In this document: piece after piece, positions 13,701-24,518 of the stretch
How positions within the stretch are numbered: the stretch's first letter is position 1
Layout: every line of letters starts with the position of its first letter
From: Adineta steineri
Lineage: Eukaryota; Rotifera; Eurotatoria; Adinetida; Adinetidae
Assembly: GCA_905250115.1 (NCBI GenBank)
Contig: CAJNOI010000185.1
Location: forward strand, 1-64,000
Length of the DNA: 64,000 nt
Direction of reading: 5' to 3'
The notes under the pieces: model-generated
Database searches by the model: none
The model's input: only the letters and a program-made list of their open reading frames with translations
Told to the model about the DNA's origin: nothing
Position numbers and translations under genes: made by a program

Positions 13701-16700
13701 TTGTTAAAACTGAACGTGTTGTAAAACGATTTTTAATTTGTTCAAAACCAGTTGTTAATATTTGATATCGTTTAGTTGAACGTCGTTTAAACATAGGTTC
13801 TATAGAATAATTCGTTTCGGCGGATATATTATTATTATTATCAAGTTTGTTTTCATCATTGTTATTTATCCAAATTTTAGTTAAATCAATATTTGACCAA
13901 AATTGTTCATCAAATGAATATAAAACATTTGATGTTAATTGTCGTTTTGTTAATTTAAATTCATTATCTTGTAAAACACGATACTTAAGTAAATGTCCAA
14001 TAAGATATGATTGTTTACATGAATTATATGCAAGAAATTCTTTATCAGTTGCATGAGAATTAAGAAGATATTCAATTAATTGTATATTACCAAGACGACA
14101 TGCACATGATAATGATGTTGAACGTGTTATAAAACATTGTTCATCATTTGATGATCGACTTGTAATTTCTTCATATGGTAAATTAACATTAGCACCATTT
14201 GATATAAGTAAATGAACTAATTGAAAGTTTTCTTGTTCAATTGCTTCATGTAAGGCTGTTCGACCATTATTCGAATAAATATCAAGATTAAATGGACAAA
14301 ATGGTGAACTAAGTTTTTGTAAAGTTGTATTAAATTCTGATAGAGTTACTATAGAATCTACAAAAGAAAGTAATTTGAATTATCTATTTAAAATATATAT
14401 ATATATGTATACTAACGTTCAGAAGTAAAATAACTATGTATTGATCGACGTTTGAAAAGTTCAACTTCTTCAGAAGTTAATCCATAAACACGAAAGGAAA
14501 GAAGATATTCAACAACATCAATATGTTTACCAAGTACAGATAAATATAAACTTGTTTGATCATTCAAATCTTGTGCTAAATAAAATTCTTATATGTATAT
14601 GTATAGCAAGTCTTCATTTATTCTTTATATAGAAACTTAATCTGGGATATTGTAATTTAGCTTAAAGATATATTAAAATAAGTATTATACGACATATTAA
14701 TCCATATAATCAAAAAAGTGTATAGCAACAATATGCAATTGATACTATTCATTAAGTTTAAAACTTCATAGTTATAATGTTTTGTTAGAAAAAAAGAAGT
14801 CTTGTTTATTTTTGAAACTTTAACTGAATATCTCTAACTAGATGGGATGGGTATGTAAACATTGATGAGATGCAGAATTGAGAAGGATCAGTTATCAACA
14901 TGAAATGTTGCTACAATCAGAAAACTACTATCATCGCTATATTCTTAGGTCCGTCAGACAGAGTCATTACTGCTAGAATTCGATTGAATCATATAAACAA
15001 ATTCAATAAGAATCAATACATTCGGACAAAATTAAATCTCAGTTTTGTAGAATAATAATGATTGAATAAGCTACAATTATAATTCACTCATAAATTTTAT
15101 TCTCCTGAGCTTCCGTACTATAAATTTGTAACACTATACTTTGTTTTAAATTAAATCATTCCGTAACTTGACTCAAGCATTCGGAATAATTGAATTAAAA
15201 CAGCAAAATCAATTATTACCATTGAGATTAAATGGAAAAACATATGATCGTTGTAAGCGATCAACATAAATACTACATGATGCAAATGGATAATTTGGAT
15301 ATGTTAATAAAAGTTGTACAATAGATAGATGACCTTGTGAACAAGCAGCAGAAAATGGAAGAATTTGTTCGAGTGTTGCAACACAAACTAAATGTGGAAA
15401 ATGCTAAGAAAACAAAAAGAGAAGTGAATAAAAAAAAGATATCAATTATATATTTTTTCTTACAGTTAAAATCATTTGAACAATTTCAAGATTTCCAATT
15501 CGACAAGCTATATAAAGTGGAGAATAAGATGTTTGACGATGTGGTTTTGCAATTGCCCCATGTTTTAATAATAATTTAACTAAGTCAACATTTCCTGTTC
15601 GACATGCTCTATATAGAAAATTCAATGTATCACTTCCATTTGGACTTGAATTTAATACTGCTTTAGCATGTGCACCCAAATGAGCAAGACATTCTTCTGC
15701 TTTTTCAACATCACCATCAAAACAAGCATCAAGTAATTCTAAATCAAATGATAATTTCTTTTTGTTTTCTTAAGTATTAAATTTTTTTTCTTTTACTCTT
15801 TTCTGTTTCTTGTCGAACTTGTTGTCGAAGTTCAATTTCATTTTGTATCATTTCAACTGTATCAACTTTACGATTTATTTGTGCTGATATTAATGGTGTA
15901 TAACCATGTTTATCTCTTATTGTTACATCAGCTTTATGAAATAATAATAAAGCTAAGATTTTTTCATTGCCTACTTCAGCAATCATATGTAATGGCGTCT
16001 AAAGAAATATATTAAAATAAATTCAAAATACAAATTCATAAAAAAAAGAATTCTATGAAAATTTCTATCTATTCCTATATTAATTAAGCTTTTCGGAGTT
16101 GTTTTAGGAGCTCGTATTGGTTTCTGAAGTAATTCCAATGTTTTTTTAATTTTTGTTAATAAAGGATATTTTCCTTGTTTACAAAAACTACCATGAAAAT
16201 CATCTAAATCAAGAGACCATATCATTGCACCAGCTAAATTTTGTTTAGCAATAAAATAACATTTTTGTTCTATCGATTGTTGATTATCATAACCAACCCA
16301 TTGATCATTTTTATATGCAAATGGTACTTGTTGTTCTTTATCGTATTTCGTAGACCAATTTTGTTTTTTTATAAGATCACATATTTCATAATAGGATAAA
16401 AATCCACTATTACGAGTGAAATTACCAGGTAAACCAGCACCTATCGATGGTGCATATGGTTTAATATCAGGATTTGTTTTCGATTTTAGTTTAAATGTTC
16501 GTCCATACATTCCAAGACCAAGAATAAGCTTTGATGATGGACAACCACCCTCAAGCCAAGTATTAACTGTTGCTTGTTGATTCAGAAAACGTTGATCATC
16601 TATTTCAGTTGAACGTGGATATAGCGGACTATTAAAACCTATATAAGAATTCCAACTACCTAAAAAATTGATACGATTATCAATTTTTAGAACAAAATAA

Positions 16701-17882
16701 ACAAACCATGATAATCATAAGTCATTAAATTGATATAATCAAGAAATAATGATATTTCTTGAATATCATATCCAGCTTGAATTTTTGGTTGATATGCTGC
16801 TACAGCTGCTGTTAATAGAAGTCGTGTACGATTTGTTAGAGAAGCTTCATTTTGAAATTCTAATCGATAATCACGAACAATTAATGAAAAAATTTGACGA
16901 TCTTTTTCTGTTATTGGATATTCCCAATCGAGATCTAGACCATCGAATTTATATTTTCGTAAATATTTTATTGTATTTCGTATAAATTCACGGCGTATTT
17001 TATCATGTTGAAAAACATTTCGAAATTGTGTCGAATTTACTGATGCACCACCTAATGTTAAGAGAGTTTTCATTCGACGATTTTTAGTTTTCAATAAATT
17101 TATTTGTTCATACATTCCTTTTGATAAGGATTGAATATCATTAATTTCAAATGGACTTGGACTTCGAGTTTTAATATTAATATTTGCAAATGCATAATAA
17201 AGATGTGTACATAGTGATGGATCAATATAGGATGGATCAAAATATCCAAAACTTGATCGATATTGTGACCAATTAGTAAAATAACAACCAATAATAAATT
17301 GTTGACTTTGTATAAAATGATTTGTTATTAACAGGAAAAAAGGGAGTACAAACGATTTCATTTCTTTTATTATATGACAAGAATATGTCCTTTTTTTTTA
17401 CATCTTTATATTTATACATTTTTTTTCTCGATCTATTCAAATAGCAGACAACTGTTTAAATAAAGAACGAAACGTTGTCATACGATGACAAAACGTGCTT
17501 ATATGATAATAAAAATAATCAATCTAATTCTTACTTTATAATCATAACGTTCACCAGATTGTATATTCAAATCAGCACCATGATCAATAAGTACCATAAT
17601 AAATTCTAATGATGAATCAAGAACTTTCGTATCATTTTGAAGTGTTGCTTGTGAAGCTGATATACATGCTGTATGTAATGGTGTACAACCAAAACGATCA
17701 GTTGCATCAATATTATTAATTTCATCACCTGTTAATAGATCCTATCGGGAGAAAAAAAATTATTAATTTAAAATTTTTATTCTAATTCTTACTTTTAAAA
17801 GATCAACATTTAAATAAAGTGCAGCTTGATGTAGAAGTTTTCCAGGATAATTATCATCATCATCATCATTATTATTATTCAT
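1712..17882 (-). CDS. LRRK: LRRK-type Roco kinase (ANK-LRR-Roc-COR-kinase-WD40), 32 exons
   Basis: Multidomain GTPase/Ser-Thr kinase. Exons: 17882-17793, 17741-17535, 15998-15797, 15738-15464, 15403-15220, 14575-14417, 14357-13284, 12593-12444, 12384-11444, 11389-11213, 11161-11096, 10761-10637, 10586-10460, 10010-9894, 9839-9708, 8643-8270, 8215-8121, 8070-7948, 7021-6846, 6787-5861, 5811-5698, 5641-5522, 5355-5098, 5047-4882, 4822-4796, 4742-4687, 4633-4505, 3580-3382, 3332-3178, 3124-2757, 2697-2522, 2301-1712; 8,079 nt, about 2,692 aa. Ankyrin repeats lie before residue ~480, LRRs ~670-1175. Roc: P-loop GNEQTGKT, G3 DFGG, G4 THHD. COR carries GIIIHFEDT and a Cys/His cluster near its end. 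Kinase ~1925-2260: loop GQGTFGTV, Lys in LACK, catalytic loop YLDLKSEN (HRD Arg is Leu), DFS instead of DFG (~2116-2118), APE present. WD40-like end. Ankyrins and YxDLKSEN favour LRRK1 over LRRK2. Two genes are nested in its introns. Small exon-edge errors are possible. Confidence 0.93.
3581..4504 (-). other. Long LRRK intron (27th), no feature recognised
   Basis: A 924-nt intron within the kinase C-lobe, far longer than most introns of this gene. I found no exon, terminal inverted repeat or duplicate of another part of the window in it. A TTCGAA near 3948 is not part of a tRNA. Confidence 0.5.
5393..5517. mobile_element. hAT-like MITE, 109 bp, with 8-bp TSD
   Basis: The element at 5401-5509 begins CAGGGGCGTAGC and ends with the near-complement GCTACGCCTCTG. 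It is flanked on both sides by TTTAATAA (5393-5400 and 5510-5517), a perfect 8-bp target duplication as made by hAT transposases. It lies in a LRRK kinase-domain intron. A longer copy of the same family is at 40731-40933. It has no coding capacity. Confidence 0.88.
7170..7502. mobile_element. MITE family with CCCAGGTC termini, copy 1
   Basis: It starts CCCAGGTC and ends GACCTGGG, with further inverted similarity inside (AATC and CAAGATCTTG-type blocks). It has extended similarity to 23667-24023. It sits in the 926-nt LRRK intron inside the COR region. No transposase is present. A target duplication is unclear (TTC is possible on both sides if the terminal base is not part of the element). Confidence 0.7.
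9244..9653 (+). CDS. Tctex1-type dynein light chain, nested antisense in a LRRK intron
   Basis: Exons 9244-9288 and 9345-9653 give 117 aa. The second exon carries a Tctex1/DYNLT domain: IVKDQINELI, then YKVIIQVITYP, SQCLWNYRTDDV and C-terminal MIHGIVA, resembling the DYNLT2B (TCTEX1D2) group. Such light chains dimerise on dynein intermediate chains in cytoplasmic, ciliary and IFT dyneins. The gene lies wholly in the 1,064-nt LRRK intron (9707-8644) on the opposite strand; its stop is 54 nt from a LRRK exon. The start is uncertain. An ATG at 9115 (MATTIAPLK) with donor GTAATC looks like a natural first exon, but joining it to the AG at 9220-9224 is out of frame. I therefore start at Met 9244, which still covers the domain core. 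Confidence 0.75.
15983..17361 (-). CDS. GH18 chitinase, nested in LRRK intron 2
   Basis: Exons 17361-16707 and 16659-15983 give 443 aa. Glycoside hydrolase family 18 enzymes cut beta-1,4 GlcNAc bonds in chitin. Residues 1-20 form a signal peptide ending near SQ. The catalytic DxxDxDxE is at 140-147 (DGLDLDWE; Glu147 is the proton donor). The splice rebuilds MTYDYHGSW, a typical GH18 block, followed by GMYGRTFKL and GAMIWSLDLDD. No chitin-binding domain is visible; a short basic/Pro tail follows the catalytic domain. The whole gene lies between LRRK exons 2 and 3 on the same strand. Its stop codon is 16 nt inside LRRK exon 3, in another frame, so its 3' UTR must run through LRRK coding sequence. 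Likely secreted; digestion or eggshell and integument turnover are plausible roles. Confidence 0.92.
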
Positions 17883-19020
17883 TGTTATTTATTATATTAA
17901 TAGTTCATTAAAAGAATTTTTCCTTTTTTTTCGTTCAATAGAAAAAACTTGAGCGTAACTTATACTATTATGACTTCATACGGTTGACTCTGTTGTCATT
18001 TTTTTTATTTGTATATTTTTTAACCAATCATTATCAAGTAGAGACCTCTGTTCATTGAGAAGAATAAAAAGAACAAAAATGCTTCTATATATGTCATTTT
18101 GCCTAATATAAATTCCAATAACGTAATTCAATTAACATTTACATGATTCATGGAAATAGACTTTCTAGATCATGCGATATATATTTAAATGTTTGGCATA
18201 TTTTTAAATACTGATTTCAATTATTGATAAAAACACTTGAATATCATCAGTCTCAAGTAGCTCGTTTATATTTTCTAGCAATTGAATTTAAATCTTCTTT
18301 GATAATAGAAACAAAAATATATTTAAAAAGTCAAATATATTCTTATTCACAGGTAACAAATCATATAGGTCTTTATAATGTTAATTAAAAATAAATGTTA
18401 TTATAAAATGAAATTGTATATTAAGAATTTATTGAAGTATAAGTTATATGCATTTTCATATACACAATGAACAATAGTCTCGACATCTTGTCTGTCCGCT
18501 TAGGTCAAATACTTAAATCATCAGTTCATTCATTGTCGGACAATAAAAACAATGATGTGTCAAAAATAATACTTATCTATATATATATATAGGTAAAAGC
18601 GTGATAAAAGAATGAAATCCATTATTCTTATTCTTTTCTCCATTTTACTCTTATTCAATTACATTTACACAACGACGAGAATATTTGTTGACTAATGTAC
18701 ATCGTTTCATCATCAACATTACTACTTTTCTTTTTTTTCTTCTCTCTCTCTCTCTTCTTTGTTACTTATGATTCATTCATCTGCATTACTATAATGCACA
18801 CACCTGTGCAATAATAGAATTGAATAGACTTTGATGATTAACATATTTTATTATCAACAGTAATAGTTTTTCTTACATACGACACAGCTGTTTCTCGATC
18901 GTTTTCTTTCGCGTTCTCAACATTTACTATTGACTAACAACACAAATTCTTTTTGGTATAAAAATCGTAATTTTTGTTTTATAACTTACATATATTTGCT
19001 TTGATAAAAAAAGACAGAAA
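17883..19020. other. Divergent intergenic region, LRRK(-) / ARF-like(+)
   Basis: Expected to hold both promoters. A CT-rich tract (TCTCTCTCTC) lies near 18741-18756. I see no exon, TIR pair or RNA gene. Confidence 0.55.
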
Positions 19021-19653
19021 ATGGGTAAACTTTTATCAAAGGTTTTAAAAAAATTATCAGCTGATGGACCCAAACGTATTCTTATGCTTGGCTTGGATAA
19101 TGCGGGTAAAACAACAATACTTTATCAAATGAAACATACAGAAGATTATAGTACTGTACCAACAGTTGGTATGTTCAAGAGAAATAATAATATTCTTTTT
19201 TAAGACAAACTAATTTTCTTTTTCAAAGGTTTTAATGTTGAAACAATATCTCCATGTCATGGAATAACTTTAACAGTTTGGGATGTTGGTGGTCAAGATC
19301 ATTTACGAACATTATGGCATCATTATTTTGATAATGTTGATGGTTTAGTTTTTGTTATTGATTCAACTGATCGCAATCGACTTTCTCTTGCCAAAGCTGA
19401 ATTAAAAGGAATTTTTCATCATGATACGATGAAAAATGTTCCATTAGTTATTATTGCTAATAAACAAGATCGTACTGATGCATTATCAACTGATATTTTA
19501 ATAGAAAAACTTGATTTAAATCAATGGTATAATGGAACATTTAATATTATTCCTTGTTGTGCATTAACAGGAGATGGTTTGAAGAGTGCATTTACAGTTC
19601 TAGCAAAAATAATAAGAAAACAAGCGAAAAATCGTCAAATAGATGTGATTTAA
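19021..19653 (+). CDS. ARF-family small GTPase
   Basis: Exons 19021-19168 and 19229-19653 give 190 aa, a typical ARF/ARL length. Gly2 (MGKLL) is a myristoylation candidate followed by an amphipathic basic helix. The G motifs are GLDNAGKT (P-loop), TVPTVGFNVET (switch I, rebuilt by the splice), WDVGGQD (switch II), NKQD and CCALTGDG. The protein should recruit coats or effectors to Golgi or endosome membranes when GTP-bound. It is closer to the ARF1/ARL1/ARL14 type than to ARL2/3 or SAR1, but I cannot assign an orthologue. CALTGDG replaces the usual CATTGDG/SALTGEG, a mild variation. AATAAA-type signals lie about 100 nt after the stop. Confidence 0.93.
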
Positions 19654-20486
19654 GAAGCTTAATTTCTTTGAAAAATGTTTTATTCTTTATGTCAGATGAA
19701 TATAATAAACGGTGATTTTCACATTCCATATGTACTTGATTATTTTTATATAAAAATAAATAAATATGTAATTTAAACAATTTCTTTTCATTACTAATAG
19801 TGTATTAATTATCAAATTGATAAATTCTTAGTAGAAAAAAAATATTCCTTATTTTAGTTATGAGTAATACTCTTGATAAATATGTAACTACCTAGATACT
19901 TCACTGTATTCATTAATAAAATAATATTCCTAACAAGACATGACTTGTTTCGTATTAGTAAATTTATGTATTAATCATGCGATTTTTGGTTCTTTAGAAA
20001 TTTTTCACGTGATCAATAAAATACTTTTCTTTTATCAAGTAAACATTTACATCGACTCCATGGGCACTTTTTTTATTCGAATTATTTTGTTGATACAATC
20101 ATAGAAATCTTTATCGTAAAGAAAACAAGAAGCTTTCATCATAATGTACTTGTAATACATATACAGTAAGGATGAATCGTGATTATTTTTAGACATTATA
20201 ATTTATTTCAGTAGTAAACAACTTGTCTGTATCCAAATGATCGGTATATAAGTTGTTTTTAACAGCTACAAGGGAACAATTGTAGCTTCACTAAACTATA
20301 TACATATTCTTTAATTAGTCCTCGTTGTTGTCTTTTAGAAATTGTTAACATAACTAATATTATATTTATTCTATTATAATTCTTTCTTTCATGAATAATT
20401 TATTTTAAAATGATACATATATTAAATCGATATTTTAAATAACTGTTTTTTAAATAATCAAAAAATGGCACTTGTGATTATTATGT
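19654..20486. other. Convergent intergenic region
   Basis: Lies between the 3' end of the ARF-like gene (+) and the 3' end of the NHL-EGF gene (-). It holds polyadenylation-like AATAAA signals around 19755 and otherwise shows nothing I recognise. Confidence 0.55.
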
Positions 20487-22928
20487 TTAACTCATGTATA
20501 TAACTCGTATTACCAGTTGAGGATTAGACTTTTTAATTTTTTTCTTTCCTTTCAAGTTTTTACGTACTGGACCAATACCAAAAAAATATTTTAATATATC
20601 TAAAGTCGTGATAAATACGGCAACGATTATTAGAGCAATAATTACTATATATCCAAATGATTTTGAAATTACTTGATGAACAACCAGGCTATTTGTTGAT
20701 TTTTCACAATATTCTCCAGAATAACTTTGTCCCAGACATTCACATTTATATGTACTCAATAATGGTCGACAAACACCATTATTCAGACATGTTATGTTTG
20801 CACAATAATTAATCTTTGTTTCACAACGATCACCCTTCCATCCGATTGCACATTTACACATAAAGGTTATATTTGACATTTCGGAGCATATACCTAAAGA
20901 AAAAAAATAAGTACTTTTAATAATTTTCTATATGCATTAAGAAAGAGAAAATATTTACCATTATTGACGCAAGTATTTGGCTGACACGGTCGATCATCAA
21001 ATTGACAATAAGTACCATTGAAATGCAATGGACATGAACAAATATAACCAAGAGAATTTTGATTAGTGTTATGACAAGTACCATTGTTTTGACATGGTTG
21101 AAGTATATCACATAGACTACTAGAGATACTACAATTAAGACCCATATATGCTGTATTAGAACATAATAATGGAGAAAAAATAGATGATGATGTGCGAACT
21201 AGAAAGAGAAATATAGAATGAAATAATTAGATACGAAGGACAAGGAAATGATACCATTCATAATTGTAGTATCAAGCGGTGTCATCATAGTAGTTGATTC
21301 TAAAAAAAAGGATTCGAAATATCGTCTATTTATACTGACTTCGTATAATTTTCTGTATAAATAACATCAAGTATTTTACTGAGTAAAACCATGTAATAAA
21401 TTTTTCAGTTTCTTAACTATTGAATTGCTTATTACAAGTACGATAATAGAAGCTTTTAATAAGTACAAAAGTTAGTTTGTATGTAATCCAATCGTACAAG
21501 CTTATTAAATAAGATGTCAAGAGCATGTAGCATAGAATTTTGAAGTTAAATAAATTTGACATAAGTAACTCGAAGTACTTAGATACCTGTGTTTCTTTTC
21601 AATTATTCTAAATTACTATCGGTAATAATCTATTGAACTTACCACACGAATTTGTTGCCAACATAAATTTCTGAACGAGACTATTGACGTAACCTAAAAC
21701 AAATATATTGCCATGGCTATCAAAAGTAAGTTTGTATGGTTGATTGAGCTGATTAGAAGCTAATCCACTTGTCCCTATACATCCAATCACACAATTATAA
21801 CCATTTGGCCCAGAGCGAATAATTCTATAACTTGCCATATCGGCAATATATAAATATCCATTACCATCAATCATAACACCTGTTGGGTAAAATAATAAAA
21901 TACCGTTTGAGGTTCCATTTACAGTCACTGTTATCGCATTCATTTGTCCAGATCTGAAAAGTTGAATTCTGCTATTGGCAGTATCTGCTACATATAAATC
22001 AAAGTTCGAATCAATAAATATTCCATAAGGTCTACAAAGTGTGTTTGCGGATGGCCCACAAGTTGTATTTCCAGCAACTATCACTGTTGTGTTAGTACTA
22101 TTGTCAAGTGGAATCATTAGGACAATATTTTCGAAAGGACTAGTACAGTAAAGATTATTGTTTTGATCAATAAATAATCCATAACATATTCCATTAGTAT
22201 ACATAACGGGAACACCAATCGTTGAGTTTACAGACAATCTGTCAATACGTTTACCATCTCCACCACTATTGGTATAAATATCTCCGTTATTTGTTACAAA
22301 AAGAGCATAAGATACTATTAAATTATTGGAAATAATCCTAACCGGAGCAGAACTTCCTTCAAGCCAAACAAGAACTTGTTTATTCAAGGGACTTGTTGCA
22401 TATATGGTGTTATTAGTATCGATAAACAAATCTAATGAGTCGAGTCCAAGCAAAGTACTGTTTGCAAAAACTGTCCCATTTGTTTCCCAAGTTGCAAGAG
22501 AACAAAATGTAGGCTGGTTAAATGAAATAGCTACAAAAGATAAATAAATTCATATAAGTATTCATCATTGTTTTACAGAATTCGACTCAACTCTAAATCA
22601 TAATATTATATTTTTATGTTAATGTTTGTCTTCATCTGATTTATTGCAAGTAAATTCAATGGCTAATTTATAGATTACTAGTTGTAAATATGCGTTATAC
22701 CATTTTATTGCTTTATGAAATCAAAAATTAATATAATTATCTATGTTTCTCCATATTCTAATCATATTATTTTAGACTATAAGAGATTCTCTACCTATTA
22801 GAGCGAAGTAAAAGAACTTCTGAAGAAGAAAACAATCAAACAGAACACTTACTTGATGAAGTTATATCAACTATCAGCAAAAAGACCAGCTCATGATAAA
22901 AAATTTTATTCAACAATTTCTTCGACAT
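20487..22928 (-). CDS. NHL-repeat / EGF-like type I membrane protein
   Basis: Exons 22928-22853, 22530-21643, 21299-21255, 21198-20959 and 20893-20487 give 551 aa. The N-terminus is a basic stretch plus a hydrophobic signal peptide. The large second exon encodes NHL-type beta-propeller blades (for example GIFIDSNFDLYVADTANSRI and GVMIDGNGYLYIADMASYRI) with many N-glycosylation sequons. Three EGF-like modules follow, with C-x-C...GxxC spacing (CSCPLHFNGTYC, CKCAIGWKGDRC, CECLGQSYSGEYC). A single TM helix (GYIVIIALIIVAVFITT) precedes a Lys-rich cytosolic tail. It reads as a cell-surface receptor or adhesion protein; the ligand is unknown. Unlike the NHL genes at 45-64 kb, it has a signal peptide and the propeller is N-terminal. 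Two introns (~320-340 nt) are longer than the rest. Confidence 0.85.
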
Positions 22929-24518
22929 TTCTTATATAAATTTTTTTTGTTACTGACTCTTTTATTTTTATTATTAAGAAGTAGTTAAAAAATGAACTTA
23001 AAAATGCAGTCCGGATAAAGCTAGAACAACCGTAATAAAACAATAACAAACAGTTAGTGCTTTTCTAACCTTGATTCTTACTTTTGAACAAATACTATAT
23101 TCCCGATGAACATCGTTCATAATACAAACAGTAAAGAATGATTTTTTCCCTTTCAAGAAGAAAAAAAGATACCTGGCAAAACAGGTGTTGAATAGTACTT
23201 TGCACTTTATGATCTATCGATCGAGAAAGTAAATATAATTTAAATAATAATATTCATTATCAATGTTCGCAATATTTTATTTGCGTACGATCTTATTCAA
23301 CTGTTGTCATTTTTCTCTGTAAAAGTCAAAGAACAGTATTCAATATGTTATAGTGCAATACAATCATAAAACTTATATTTTTAATATTTTTTTAATGTAA
23401 TATACTAGTTTTGTAGATTTATATAATTCTACAATAGATAATGAAACATGAATAATAATCTAATGTTAGAAAACAACTAAACATACATAAAAGAATAGTG
23501 AGTAATATATTACTTAATGTCCAATGATTAATCATACAATTCTGAGTCACTTATCGAATACCTTCATCATTTCTCCTTTCATACGTTTCATAATATCAAT
23601 AATTGATAAGAAACATTAAATTGCTTATTTGACTAACCTTTTCTCTTGAAAATATAACAGTCATCGCCCAGATCAAAAAATCTGACATCAGATCTTGCAA
23701 AGTCTTATAAGATCTTGTACTATAAACGAAATCTTACGAGAATCTGACAAAAAATTGTAGTCTCTGAAATCTTGCATCAATTCAGACCATATTTTCTTCA
23801 AAGATCTGACGCGTCGGTATTTTTCAGTAAGATTTTACGAAGATATTAGCTTTAATGAAATATTTTAGTGACATTGTACCACATAACAGAATCTTACAAG
23901 AATTTTTAAGTACGATTTAGTGCAAGAAATCAGAGACTACGATTTTTTCTCCGATCCTGGTCTACTTCGATCAGATCAAATATGATTCCTACAAGATCTT
24001 GCTATCTGATTATTCGACCTGGGTCGTTTTAGTATTGATGTAAAATTGCGTAATATGGATTCATATTACTTATTATTCATAAAACCATATCAAAGTGCTA
24101 TCATGCATCGTATAGACGCGAAGACTAGTTGAAGGAGCATTTAATACTCAGCAGCAGATACGCATCCAAAACTACTTTTTACATAGAGGGATCATAATCA
24201 TAAGACATATGCAGAACATCGTAGTGTACTCATAGAACTAAATGATTGCAATATTTGAAAAGTTGGTCTAATATCAAGTTTAATCGTTTCCGATGTAGCA
24301 TTTCCATTCAGAAATTTAATTCATTAAGATAACATGAATTAATTATAGTTCAGTGTCTAAAATAAATAAATTTGGTGAAAAAAAAATATTATTGAACTGT
24401 TAAATAGTAAAATCAATCCTCTCCTAACGTTCAAAATTTATTAAATTCTTGTTTAAAAATAAAATTTTATTTTCAATCTATATAAATAAAATGAAAAAGA
24501 AATGAAAATATCTAAAGT
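22929..24518. other. Intergenic region holding one MITE
   Basis: Lies between the start of the NHL-EGF gene and the 3' end of SPAG1, both on the minus strand. Apart from the MITE at 23664-24026, I see no coding signal. Confidence 0.55.
23664..24026. mobile_element. MITE family with CCCAGGTC termini, copy 2
   Basis: The element at 23667-24023 starts CCCAGATC and ends GACCTGGG, and is similar along its length to 7170-7502. TCG flanks both sides (23664-23666 and 24024-24026), a candidate 3-bp target duplication. It is intergenic and non-coding; the superfamily is unassigned. Confidence 0.7.
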
